Shown: positions 14,338-21,562 of the stretch, in pieces
Position numbering within the stretch: the stretch's first letter is position 1
How the letters are laid out: every line of letters starts with the position of its first letter
NCBI GenBank assembly: GCA_002502045.1
Contig: DAPE01000013.1
Span: forward strand, 1-21,562
Length of the DNA: 21,562 bases
Direction: 5' to 3'
From: Candidatus Parvarchaeota archaeon UBA573
GTDB taxonomy: Archaea; Nanobdellota; Nanobdellia; Parvarchaeales; Parvarchaeaceae
The notes under the pieces: generated by a model
What the model was told of the DNA's origin: nothing
The model's database searches: none
The model's input: only the letters and a program-made list of their open reading frames with translations
Made by a program: the position numbers and the translations under genes

Positions 14338-14949
14338 TCATGGAAAGTTTGAACTTAAGTAAGAGTTTATAAAATTACCATAATCGCTACCAGCATAATC
14401 CTTGACTAAACCATTTACTGTTCCATTCAATGGCCAGTAACCTATTAACGGAGCGCTTGATAAGGATAGAGGAGAACCTGAAACCCCTTCTTTGTATAAA
14501 CTTAAAAGCTGAGATGCTGAAAGAGAACCATTGTATAATTGCACGTCAGCTATATACCCATTAAAAGGACCCTCATCACAGTAATTAAATGCATAATCAC
14601 CTATTGCAATTAAATTACCGCTTGAGAAACCATTTGAATTACTAGCAGTATATTGATTTCCGTCTAATTCAAATATGTAATTTGGTTTATTTACAGAAAC
14701 AGCAACAAAATGCCATTGGCCATTGAAAAAATCTGTTGGTACATTTACAAAAGTATCTGAAGACTTACAGCGATGTAATTCAGGACCACCTTTTCCATTT
14801 GTTACTGGCCCTACTCCAAATTGTTGATAAGAAAGGCTATCTGGAGAAAATGCAAACAAACCATTTGAATCGTTTCCATTAAACCCCTCCCCACTATTAG
14901 AAGCTATACTTGAATTATAATTTTCATTGAATATCCAGATACCAAACAA
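14338..14949 (-). CDS. LamG-like surface protein, probable truncated fragment
   Basis: A 203-residue open frame with a concanavalin/LamG-type beta-sandwich: GQWHFVAVSVNKPNYIFELDG (about residues 76-96), the GNLIAIGDY strand, then FNGYIADVQLYNGSLSASQLLSLY (about 130-152), all classic LamG strands. After a serine-rich linker, LIGYWPLNGTV and a DYAGSDYGNF segment look like the beginning of a second LamG domain that stops after about 35 residues. At the other end, the first LamG strands are missing, there is no signal peptide, and the only standard start is TTG at 14949 with no ribosome-binding site. The frame stays open upstream for about 23 codons with a hydrophobic KIILYFTIIKL stretch but no ATG. 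I read it as a remnant of a larger secreted protein, though a small working protein cannot be excluded. Confidence 0.55.
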   Translation of the reverse strand: MFGIWIFNENYNSSIASNSGEGFNGNDSNGLFAFSPDSLSYQQFGVGPVTNGKGGPELHRCKSSDTFVNVPTDFFNGQWHFVAVSVNKPNYIFELDGNQYTASNSNGFSSGNLIAIGDYAFNYCDEGPFNGYIADVQLYNGSLSASQLLSLYKEGVSGSPLSLSSAPLIGYWPLNGTVNGLVKDYAGSDYGNFINSYLSSNFP

Positions 14950-15010
14950 TTTAATTATTGTGAAATACAGAATAATCTTAAATTTAGAGCTAAATTCTGA
15001 GGTTTGAAAG

Positions 15011-15019
15011 ATATTTAAT
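15011..15019 (+). promoter_or_regulatory. TATA-like box of the antiporter operon
   Basis: ATATTTAAT is centred 26 bases before the ATG at 15041; no Shine-Dalgarno sequence lies between, so the message is probably leaderless. Confidence 0.5.
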
Positions 15020-15040
15020 GGTTAAAATTAAAAAGTAATT

Positions 15041-16261
15041 ATGTTAACTTCATCAGTATTGAATTTTCTGATGCTAGGAACGGCAGGGGTCTTGCTTATA
15101 GGTTTTATAGGCCGTGTACTTGGCAAAAAGACAACAATACCATATATATTGTGGCTCATGTTCTTCGGTCTTTTGCTTGGCCCTTTACTGGGCTTACTTA
15201 AAAGAAACACTCTGCTTTCTTACCTTCCGTTTATAATAAACATCATAATATTATTGGTTCTGTTTAATGCTGGATTAAGCATAAACTTAAGGAAGGTAAT
15301 ACACACTATTTCAAGAGGTTTAGGACTATCCCTAATAAACTTTATACTGTCATTTTTTGCTGTTTTTCTGATAACATATTTCCTGCTTAACAACCCTATA
15401 ATCGCAGGACTATTAAGCCTTACAGTTGCAGGTTTAAGTTTGTCAGTAGTATCAAGCTTTAGCAGGAGAAGCGGAACTGAAAAAGCAAGGAACCTGGTGG
15501 AATTAGAAGCGACTGTCGAGGAACCATTGACGATAATATTTGTTTTAGTGTTAGTAGGTGCAATAATATTAAATAACACCAGCATAAACTTTGTTTCTGG
15601 CAAGGTTATATCAGAATTTTCTATCGGCGCCGTACTGGGAGCACTTATAGGTATGGCATGGGTTCCTATAATGGGCTATCTTCAGAGAAAAAGATACGAT
15701 TACTCATATGTAGCTTCACTTGCAATAGCTTTTTTACTGTATGTTTTTATAGGAGCAATAAGCGGCAGCGGGCCGATAGCGGTGCTGGCTTTTGGTATAA
15801 TAATAGCAAACGGGGAAAACATATTCAAGTCTCTAAAATACAGGCACAGTATTTCCTTCAATATAAACAAAGAATCCAAGTCATTTAACGAGCTGGTTAC
15901 ATTTTTAACCACTTCATTTTTCTTTGTTTACTTTGGTGCACTTGTTTTATTGAATGACTACCTAGCTTTTATTTTCGGAATTGTAATAGCACTGACCCTT
16001 TTCATAGTAAAATATGTATCAACAAAAATGGCACTTTACAAATCAGCTTATGAAGAAAAAGACAAAGCAATTATTGGATCTATGGTTTCAAGAGGAGCAG
16101 GTGCGGCCGTAGTTGCAGCCCTTCCTTTAAGCTACGCTATACCTGGAACAGGTTCATTTATAGACATAATATTTGCAGTTATATTTGTTACAATATTCCT
16201 TAACAGTCTCATGATTTCAATAATAAACAAACAAAAACACAATGAGGTAGAAAAGAAATGA
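15041..16261 (+). CDS. Cation/proton antiporter paralogue 1 (CPA family)
   Basis: A 406-residue polytopic membrane protein of about 12-13 hydrophobic helices with the Na+/H+ exchanger domain pattern. Family signs: N-terminal helix with a TTIPYILWLMFFGLLLGPLL segment (31-50), LLVLFNAGLSINLRK (71-85), and a C-terminal SMVSRGAGAAVVAALPL segment (helix with the conserved RG). In the ion-binding helix, where most CPA1 members read E-x-x-x-N-D-P, this one reads E156-A-T-V-E160-E161-P162; the preceding helix lacks the usual TDP. It may exchange Na+ or K+ for H+ with a glutamate in place of aspartate, or have another substrate. There is no RCK/TrkA tail. Its stop overlaps the next paralogue's start as ATGA, so both are made together. 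Confidence 0.85.
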   Translation: MLTSSVLNFLMLGTAGVLLIGFIGRVLGKKTTIPYILWLMFFGLLLGPLLGLLKRNTLLSYLPFIINIIILLVLFNAGLSINLRKVIHTISRGLGLSLINFILSFFAVFLITYFLLNNPIIAGLLSLTVAGLSLSVVSSFSRRSGTEKARNLVELEATVEEPLTIIFVLVLVGAIILNNTSINFVSGKVISEFSIGAVLGALIGMAWVPIMGYLQRKRYDYSYVASLAIAFLLYVFIGAISGSGPIAVLAFGIIIANGENIFKSLKYRHSISFNINKESKSFNELVTFLTTSFFFVYFGALVLLNDYLAFIFGIVIALTLFIVKYVSTKMALYKSAYEEKDKAIIGSMVSRGAGAAVVAALPLSYAIPGTGSFIDIIFAVIFVTIFLNSLMISIINKQKHNEVEKK

Positions 16262-17484
16262 CAGAGTCTGTAACCTTTATTCTGCTTGTGTCTGCACTTA
16301 TAATATTCTTAGGTTACATAGGAGAGCAATTTTTTAGAAAAACCCATATTCCCTCCTTTCTTTTCTTAGTTTTTGCAGGATTTATACTTGGCCCAGTACT
16401 TGGTGTTATCCAAAAGGCCGCTTTACTCCCATTACTTGGTGTACTGGCGGAAGTAACACTTATAATGGTTATATTCCACGGAGGTTTAGACCTAAAAGCC
16501 AAAACACTTTTAAAAGACGGCTGGAGACCATTTGTTCAAGTTGCATTATACGTAAGCATAAGCATTGCAGCAGTGACAATGCTATCATATTTTGTATTGC
16601 ACTTCAATTTAGTTATATCCTTGATATTCGCAGCTATAGTCGGAGGTGAGACTACAACTGTAGTTATAATACCTCTGTCAAGACAGCTTAACATAAAAGA
16701 CAAAACAGTAATGTTCCTAACATTTGAAGCAGCATTGAACTCAATTGTTTTAGTTGTTCTCTTCCTTACATTTGTTGGGTTGTACCAAAGTGGAAACGCA
16801 AATATTTACTCTACAGTTGACTCGTTGGTGTCTTCCTTTTCAATAGGGATATTTATCGGAATGATACTTTCTGTTATATGGATTTACCTGCTAAATTATT
16901 TGAAAAACCAGCATTATACCTATGTTTTAACATTGGGTTTGCTTCTCCTTACTTATGGGCTTACGGATAAAGCTGGCGGAAGCGGTTACCTAGCCGTCAT
17001 AATCTTCGGTATAGTTTTCGGAAACCACCGGTTTATAAGCGAACTATTCAGAAGAAAAATAAAAATGGACAAGCTGGAAAAGGACATATTCAACTTCCAA
17101 GGAGAAATTACTTTCATATTAAAAACCTTCTTCTTTGTATTTTTGGGTTTGATATTAAGCCTCTCATTTTCAAGCTTGTATTTCGGTTTAGGCGCAGGAC
17201 TTGCAATACTTGGTATTTTATTGTTCTCAAGATTCATTGCCGTTTCGATATCAACATACAAATCTGATATGGTTAAGGATAAACTGCCCATATTTATTTC
17301 TCTGGCGCAGGGTTTAACGCCCGCTACTTTGGCAATATTAGCTTTGGAGTATGGTATCCCCCAAGCAAATACCTTCCTTGTATTAGTAACATATGTTATA
17401 ATTCTGACGAATATAGTTACGACTGTCGGAGCCTTTATAACATTAAGAGGAAAAAAGGTAAAAACAAATGCAGCTTCTGTCTAA
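16258..17484 (+). CDS. Cation/proton antiporter paralogue 2 (CPA family)
   Basis: A 408-residue polytopic protein of the same family as its upstream neighbour, with matching landmarks: IPSFLFLVFAGFILGPVLGV (31-50), LIMVIFHGGLDLKAKTLL (68-85), and SLAQGLTPATLAILALEYG near the C-terminus. The helix that carries the proton-binding acid in active exchangers reads FEAALNSIVLVV here, with N161-S162 where N-D or an equivalent acid is expected, so the key carboxylate appears to be missing. The upstream helix reads VGGETTTVVIIPLSRQL, again without the TD pair but with one glutamate. It overlaps the first paralogue by four bases and has GAGGT (16244-16248) nine bases before its ATG. It may be an inactive or regulatory partner of a heterodimer; this is inference. 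Confidence 0.85.
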   Translation: MTESVTFILLVSALIIFLGYIGEQFFRKTHIPSFLFLVFAGFILGPVLGVIQKAALLPLLGVLAEVTLIMVIFHGGLDLKAKTLLKDGWRPFVQVALYVSISIAAVTMLSYFVLHFNLVISLIFAAIVGGETTTVVIIPLSRQLNIKDKTVMFLTFEAALNSIVLVVLFLTFVGLYQSGNANIYSTVDSLVSSFSIGIFIGMILSVIWIYLLNYLKNQHYTYVLTLGLLLLTYGLTDKAGGSGYLAVIIFGIVFGNHRFISELFRRKIKMDKLEKDIFNFQGEITFILKTFFFVFLGLILSLSFSSLYFGLGAGLAILGILLFSRFIAVSISTYKSDMVKDKLPIFISLAQGLTPATLAILALEYGIPQANTFLVLVTYVIILTNIVTTVGAFITLRGKKVKTNAASV

Positions 17485-17487
17485 AAG

Positions 17488-17499
17488 AAATTAATATCT
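17488..17499 (+). promoter_or_regulatory. TATA-like box of the aspartase/fumarase-family gene
   Basis: AAATTAATATCT is centred 25 bases before the ATG at 17518, just after the antiporter stop, so this gene may be transcribed on its own. Confidence 0.45.
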
Positions 17500-17517
17500 A
17501 GAAAACCATAGAATAAA

Positions 17518-18924
17518 ATGGATAAATTTAGGGTAGAAAAAGATTATTTAGGGGCAGTTAAAGTACCTAGCGAAGCATATTGGGGAGTTCAAACGCAGCG
17601 TGCATTGGATAATTTTCCTGTCTCAGGCATAACACCAATAAAAGAATACACTTATTCTATAGTTTTAATAAAAAAGGCGGCTGCGATGGCAAATTCAGAA
17701 ATAGGCCTTTTGGAAAAAAAGAAGGCAAATGCTATAGTACATGCATGCAATGCAATACTTGAAGGAAAGTTTGACAATCAATTTCTAGTAGATATCTATC
17801 AAGCTGGAGAAGGAACTTCAAATAACATGAATGTAAATGAGGTTATAGCTAACATAGCAATTGAAAAACTAGGCAAAAAAAGAGGTGATTACTCTGTATT
17901 ACATCCAAATGATGATGTAAACATGGGCCAATCCTCGAATGATGTCATACCTACTGCTACAAAGATAGCTGCTCTCAAACTTTCGAACGAATTAATAAAA
18001 GCATTAAATGAACTTGAAATATCCTTTTCAAAAAAGGCCAAAGAATTTGATAAGATAATAAAAAGCGGAAGAACCCATTTAATGGATGCTGCACCTATCA
18101 GACTGGGACAGGAATTCAAGGCCTGGGCCGATTTGATAAAGGAATCTATTTCTAGGATAAATGAAGCAAACAAAGAGCTGGAGAATATAAACTTAGGAGC
18201 AACGGCTGTAGGCACGGGAATAAATGCTGACCCAAGATATGTGAAAAAAGCTATAATTTACCTAAGAAAGTGGACAGGCCTTAAATTAAACCAGTCAAAA
18301 GACCTTCCGGCGGTTACCGAATCTCCCTCTGACCTTTTTGCATTATCAAGCGCAATAACAGTCCTTTGCACAGACTTGACAAAGATTGCCAATGATCTGA
18401 GATTAATGAATTCTGGGCCCATAACTGGGTTAGCGGAGATCGTTTTGCCGGCTGTTCAACCAGGGTCTTCAATAATGCCTGGCAAAGTTAACCCAAGCAT
18501 AGCAGAGATGGTTGATATGGTCTGCTTTAGAGTCATGGGAGACAACAAGACCATAGAATTGGCAACACAAGCCGGACAGTTTGAATTAAATGTTATGGAG
18601 CCGATAATAAATTACTGTCTGCTGCATGATTTGATTATACTTAAAAATGCCTGTAAGATATTCGCAGAGAAGACAGTCAATGACATAAAAGTCAACAGAG
18701 AAAGAATAGAAGAGATGGTAAATAAAACCCCTGGAGTTGGCTTGGCATTGAACCCTTATATAGGCTATGAAAAAAGCGCTGAAATTGTCAAAAAAGCTGT
18801 AAAAGAAGAAAAAACAATAAAACAGGTTGCTGAAGATGAAAATATACTTCAAAAAGAAAAGCTAGAAAAAATATTTGATCCTTTCAACCTTACAACGCCA
18901 AGAAAATTAAAAGGCAGAAAATAA
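17518..18924 (+). CDS. aspA: Aspartate ammonia-lyase / class II fumarase family, aspartase-like
   Basis: A 468-residue homotetrameric lyase of the aspartase-fumarase superfamily. Signatures are intact: GEGTSNNMNVNE (97-108), HPNDDVNMGQSSND (129-142), GRTHLMDAAPIRLGQE (184-199) with the base-relay H187, LGATAVGTG (226-234), and the flexible catalytic loop PGSSIMPGKVNP (315-326) with the catalytic serine near 318. Wording of several motifs (DVNMGQS, PAVQPGSSIMPGKVNP, AGQFELNVMEP) is closer to aspartate ammonia-lyase than to FumC, where DVNxSQS and ENEPGSSIMPG are usual. So the likely reaction is aspartate to fumarate plus ammonia, but a fumarase role cannot be ruled out from sequence. Together with the Mqo-like oxidase it could link aspartate, fumarate, malate and quinone reduction if a fumarase exists elsewhere. 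Confidence 0.85.
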   Translation: MDKFRVEKDYLGAVKVPSEAYWGVQTQRALDNFPVSGITPIKEYTYSIVLIKKAAAMANSEIGLLEKKKANAIVHACNAILEGKFDNQFLVDIYQAGEGTSNNMNVNEVIANIAIEKLGKKRGDYSVLHPNDDVNMGQSSNDVIPTATKIAALKLSNELIKALNELEISFSKKAKEFDKIIKSGRTHLMDAAPIRLGQEFKAWADLIKESISRINEANKELENINLGATAVGTGINADPRYVKKAIIYLRKWTGLKLNQSKDLPAVTESPSDLFALSSAITVLCTDLTKIANDLRLMNSGPITGLAEIVLPAVQPGSSIMPGKVNPSIAEMVDMVCFRVMGDNKTIELATQAGQFELNVMEPIINYCLLHDLIILKNACKIFAEKTVNDIKVNRERIEEMVNKTPGVGLALNPYIGYEKSAEIVKKAVKEEKTIKQVAEDENILQKEKLEKIFDPFNLTTPRKLKGRK

Positions 18925-18955
18925 AGCTTATTAGTTTAAAAATCTATATAAATAA

Positions 18956-19963
18956 ATGATAATATTCAGCTGCGCAATAGCAGGTTCTGATCGAATAAGC
19001 CTGGAAACTAAGGCAACGAAAATAGCTAAACAACATGGTAAAAACCTGGAGATAATTAACCTTATAGATGAAATGATCAAGGTCGGCAACAAGACAAACC
19101 CCTACATAAATTCAAAAAACATTCCTAACTTGGACATAGAGAACATAAGGTTACTTAAGGGGACTGCTCTTAAAAACATAAAAATGAACATAGAAGAAAA
19201 CACAAAAACCGATTATATAATAGACGGACACATGTCATTTTGGTGGAGGGGAGGGCCATTAAACCTACTAAATTCAAAAGACCTAAAAGCACTTAACCCT
19301 GACTTTTTCATATCAGTATTAAATGACCCTAATACCGTCAATAAAAACCTGCAAAAGAAAAAATCTTGGGAAGACAAAACCATAGACGAATATGAAATAG
19401 CATTATGGTCTGAACTAGAGGTTTACACTGCTGATTTAATAAGCAACTCAATAAACAGAAAAAATTACGTTATAGGCTCAAAAGAAGATCCAGATACTTT
19501 ATATGAGCTAATTTACAGGCCTGACAAACCAAAAGCTTACATAAGCTATTCTATAGAGCATAGGAAAAGCGGATATGAAACTTTGGAAAAATTCATAAAG
19601 AAGATAAGACAATATCTGATAGTTTTCAACCCAAAAGCCGTAGATATTGATGCCTATAAAGAAAACGCAAATGAAAGGACAAAGAACCTTATATTTAACC
19701 AGACAGTGCGAAGGGATTTTCATTTGGTAGACCAAACAGATATTACTGTTGTATATCTTTCTGATTTAGTTTATTCAAGTGGAATTGACGGAGAAAGAAT
19801 GCATGCTCATTTTACCGGTAAAAAGGTCTTGCTTTATTTCCCTTTCGAAAAATACAGCCCATTTACTCCTTACTTCGTTGATAACATGTTTAAATCCGAG
19901 TCTGATTTGATAAAAGAAATAAAAGAGCTATCGAAAAAATATAAACTTCGGCAAAAACAGTAA
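18956..19963 (+). CDS. Degenerate adenylate-kinase-like domain fused to deoxyribosyltransferase-like domain
   Basis: A 335-residue cytoplasmic protein I cannot assign to a studied enzyme. Residues 1 to about 190 resemble archaeal AdkA-type kinases: opening strand MIIFSCAIAG, a later TDYIIDGHMSFWW (85-97) in the place of AdkA's IDTHxxI, LNPDFFISVLNDP (113-125), and a helix resembling the R-D lid region. The P-loop is not a Walker A: AIAGSDRISLETK has no GK[ST]. Residues about 194-335 resemble nucleoside 2-deoxyribosyltransferases: AYISYSI (204-210), DITVVYLSD (262-270), then G276-x3-E280-x3-A284-x4-K289, which matches the spacing of the family's D-x-G-T-x-x-E-x3-A active-site segment, with E280 as candidate catalytic residue. 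A nucleotide- or NAD-related glycosidase or transferase is plausible. Convergent with the PAP2 gene; it has a TATA-like TTTAAA at 18935-18940 only 18 bases away. Confidence 0.65.
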   Translation: MIIFSCAIAGSDRISLETKATKIAKQHGKNLEIINLIDEMIKVGNKTNPYINSKNIPNLDIENIRLLKGTALKNIKMNIEENTKTDYIIDGHMSFWWRGGPLNLLNSKDLKALNPDFFISVLNDPNTVNKNLQKKKSWEDKTIDEYEIALWSELEVYTADLISNSINRKNYVIGSKEDPDTLYELIYRPDKPKAYISYSIEHRKSGYETLEKFIKKIRQYLIVFNPKAVDIDAYKENANERTKNLIFNQTVRRDFHLVDQTDITVVYLSDLVYSSGIDGERMHAHFTGKKVLLYFPFEKYSPFTPYFVDNMFKSESDLIKEIKELSKKYKLRQKQ

Positions 19964-19993
19964 AATTTTACTAAATGATGTAAAACCTGAATT

Positions 19994-20689
19994 TTATTTT
20001 ATAAGCCTTACAGCCCGCAATATCTTTTTATAAATGTTATCTACAAGCTGATAAAGTTTGTTGAAATATTTATTGTTAACCAAGATAGAATAGATTATAA
20101 AAGCTATTGCAACACCCAAAACAACTCCTGCCAATACGTCTGTTGGGTAATGCACACCTACATAAACCCTGCCGTAAGAGACTAAAGCGGCTTCGATTAC
20201 CAAAGGTATTGAATATCTTTTACGTAGGAAAAGAAATGCTATTGCGGCACCGCCTGCGACTATTAAGGCATGCCCTGATGGGAAGGAAGAATCAAGGTCC
20301 TTAGGGACTAGAACATGATCCACAGAAGACAATAATGGGTTAAGGAAAGGCCTTGGCCTATAATAAACCGCTTTCAAAGACAAACCGATTATTATTATAG
20401 CTATGAACACTACTACAAGCATTACTGCACCTTTCTTTGCTTTTTCATTATTGAAAGCGCTACCTAAAATCCACATTAATAAGACTACTGGTACCCAGAA
20501 ATACTCTCTGCCGTAAATTGCAACAGCTGCAAAGAAAGGATCTAAGAAACTAACACTCCATTTTTCGTTTATTAGTTTAAAGACTGTTAAATCAAAATTG
20601 TTTGATATCTTGAAATTTACAAGCAAAAATATAATTATGAATATTATAACTAAAATCAACCCTGTAACTAACAGTTTTTTATTAAGCAT
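19994..20689 (-). CDS. PAP2-family membrane phosphatase
   Basis: A 231-residue integral membrane phosphatase of the PAP2/BcrC family, which removes phosphate from lipid (poly)phosphates such as polyprenyl diphosphates. The three signature motifs are intact: KAVYYRPRP (K106, R111, R113), SFPSGHA (S138-G139-H140), and SYGRVYVGVHYPTDV (R174, H180, D184, the nucleophilic histidine being H180). Six or so hydrophobic helices surround them. An archaeal substrate would be dolichyl or another polyprenyl (di)phosphate used for N-glycosylation, consistent with the many glycosylation sequons in neighbouring surface proteins; that link is inference. Start: ATG 20689 is preferred over TTG 20767, because TTTAAA (20711-20716) is a TATA-like box 22-27 bases before the ATG and would otherwise lie inside the gene. 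Confidence 0.9.
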   Translation of the reverse strand: MLNKKLLVTGLILVIIFIIIFLLVNFKISNNFDLTVFKLINEKWSVSFLDPFFAAVAIYGREYFWVPVVLLMWILGSAFNNEKAKKGAVMLVVVFIAIIIIGLSLKAVYYRPRPFLNPLLSSVDHVLVPKDLDSSFPSGHALIVAGGAAIAFLFLRKRYSIPLVIEAALVSYGRVYVGVHYPTDVLAGVVLGVAIAFIIYSILVNNKYFNKLYQLVDNIYKKILRAVRLIK

Positions 20690-20710
20690 TATTATAGAAA
20701 TAATAACACA

Positions 20711-20716
20711 TTTAAA
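20711..20716 (-). promoter_or_regulatory. TATA-like box that supports the PAP2 start
   Basis: GGATTTAAATG on the minus strand, with core TTTAAA at 20711-20716, lies 22-27 bases before ATG 20689. A leaderless transcript from here would exclude the upstream TTG. Confidence 0.5.
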
Positions 20717-20852
20717 TCCTTTTCGATATAAATTATCAAATAAATAAGTAAATTTTAACAGAAACAAGATGATTATACTTTAGTTTAGTTTTATTTATAA
20801 AAAGAAATTAGTAATAATTAGAATTGCTAGTAAGTTAATTTAGTTACAGGAA

Positions 20853-21562
20853 TTAATTTACTGCCCCAAATTTTACGGTTGGCATAACATTATTTGGCAC
20901 ATTAGCAACCGCCACATACGCCCAGTATGCATTTCCACTATTCAATTGCCCTGCTAGTTGTAGTGATGACAAATCGGCATCTGGTAAAGTTAAACTTACC
21001 TTTTGTGTTGGTGATACGGCGTAATAAACTCCCTTTTCATAATAAAAATAATATGTAGAGTTTACGTCATCAGTAAATGAAGTACCATAACCATATGAAT
21101 CATTTGCTGCAACAAAAAAATTAACAGATGCTATATAGGCAGTCGGATTAGCGGGCAAAATTCCATAGCCCCATCTTAAATATAAATCCGAGGTGTTATA
21201 TCCACTGCCATAAGTTATAAAATAAGCATTGTTAAAATTAAAATTTATAGGGAGATGAAAATCAACGGGTGCACCTGACACATTCGTGTTCATCCATAAA
21301 CCATTATCTGCATAAGGCATATTACCACCTTGAAATGGAGAACCGGCTTGCCACTGAGATAAATTAGCATTGTTTATAAAATTATCATAATAAGAATTTG
21401 CCCCATTAAACACATAATAGCCATCATCATATTTTGCATAGGTAGAACAAGAAATAATATCATTAGGGTTTGGACATGTTAATTGAGGAGCTTCACCGTC
21501 GTTTACTGTGTTGAATAGATTTGTAGCTTTTGGAGCAAAACCTACATAGACTGTTTCTGATG
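20853..21562 (-). CDS. C-terminal part of a large surface protein (runs off the window)
   Basis: The minus-strand frame is open from the right window edge to a TAA at 20853-20855, at least 235 residues. An internal GTG at 21413 has been read as start, but the frame continues upstream without a stop (VGFAPKATNLFNTVNDG is readable near 21516-21547), so the N-terminus lies outside. The visible part is rich in Tyr, Asn, Gly and Ser, with alternating beta-strand pattern, and includes GYYVFNGANSYYDN (about 21377-21422), a phrase common at the start of LamG-type sandwich domains. Two cysteines near 21440-21475 may form a disulfide. No transmembrane segment or catalytic motif is visible. I infer an extracellular protein; its domain order, signal peptide and full size are outside the window. 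TTTCTTTTTAT about 40 bases after the stop may end transcription. Confidence 0.65.
   Translation of the reverse strand, partial: SETVYVGFAPKATNLFNTVNDGEAPQLTCPNPNDIISCSTYAKYDDGYYVFNGANSYYDNFINNANLSQWQAGSPFQGGNMPYADNGLWMNTNVSGAPVDFHLPINFNFNNAYFITYGSGYNTSDLYLRWGYGILPANPTAYIASVNFFVAANDSYGYGTSFTDDVNSTYYFYYEKGVYYAVSPTQKVSLTLPDADLSSLQLAGQLNSGNAYWAYVAVANVPNNVMPTVKFGAVN

Noticed and set aside
15041..17484. The antiporter pair as an assembly duplication of one gene
   Set aside because: The two proteins share layout and landmarks but little residue identity, so they are old paralogues rather than a recent copy or artefact.
20690..20767. A TTG start extending the PAP2 protein by 26 residues
   Set aside because: The extension would cover the TATA-like box at 20711-20716 and lacks a ribosome-binding site; the shorter form matches the usual N-terminal membrane start.
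21411..21413. A GTG start giving a 186-residue protein at the right edge
   Set aside because: The frame stays open upstream to the window end with protein-like sequence, so the gene is a partial one that begins outside.
1..21562. CRISPR arrays, tRNA or rRNA genes, insertion sequences, integrase sites
   Set aside because: I found no evenly spaced direct repeats, cloverleaf-like stretch, rRNA-like sequence, transposase frame or terminal inverted repeats.

Overview
The window comes from an archaeon with a low-GC, tightly packed genome. Seven independent markers say archaeal: ribosomal proteins eL43, eL42 and eS27, RNA polymerase subunit P, the KEOPS subunit Pcc1, prefoldin beta and Sec61-beta. 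Many first genes have a TATA-like box about 22-27 bases before the start codon, which implies leaderless mRNAs. Genes inside operons more often carry Shine-Dalgarno sequences such as GGTGAT or GGAGAT. Short proteins, overlapping genes and a sedolisin (S53) protease, a family that usually works at acid pH, suggest an acidophilic DPANN/ARMAN-like (Parvarchaeota or Micrarchaeota type) lineage. That placement is inference; no rRNA gene is present to test it.

Layout. Positions 1-876 (minus strand) hold an information-processing operon: eL43, rpoP (46 aa, easily missed), Pcc1 and prefoldin beta, nearly all touching or overlapping. Positions 957-2263 (plus) hold a membrane-anchored winged-helix protein followed at once by an Hjc-type Holliday junction resolvase. 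Positions 2264-2380 hold a structured intergenic element. Then on the minus strand come Sec61-beta (54 aa), a nitroreductase, and the eL42-eS27 pair. Positions 3782-10566 (plus) form a secretion block: a membrane-anchored sedolisin, a type II/IV secretion ATPase and its TadC/FlaJ-like membrane partner, the last two overlapping by 22 bases. Positions 10828-13223 (plus) hold a malate:quinone oxidoreductase-like flavoprotein and a fusion of NMN adenylyltransferase with a DUF488 domain. Positions 13266-14262 (minus) hold dCMP deaminase and a peroxiredoxin, and 14338-14949 a fragmentary LamG-type surface protein. Positions 15041-19963 (plus) hold two tandem cation/proton antiporter paralogues, an aspartase/fumarase-family lyase, and a fusion of a degenerate adenylate-kinase-like domain with a nucleoside deoxyribosyltransferase-like domain. 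A PAP2 phosphatase (minus) and the C-terminal part of a large surface protein (minus, running off the right edge) close the window.

Functional links. The sedolisin, secretion ATPase and TadC-like protein form one plausible cell-surface module, but no pilin or prepilin peptidase gene lies beside them. The Mqo-like oxidase and the aspartase/fumarase-family enzyme both act around malate, fumarate and aspartate and may feed electrons to quinones. The two fusion proteins are the least explained genes and point to unusual nucleotide or NAD metabolism. I see no tRNA, rRNA, CRISPR array, insertion sequence or integrase. No stretch longer than 300 bases lacks a gene; the longest is 10567-10827.
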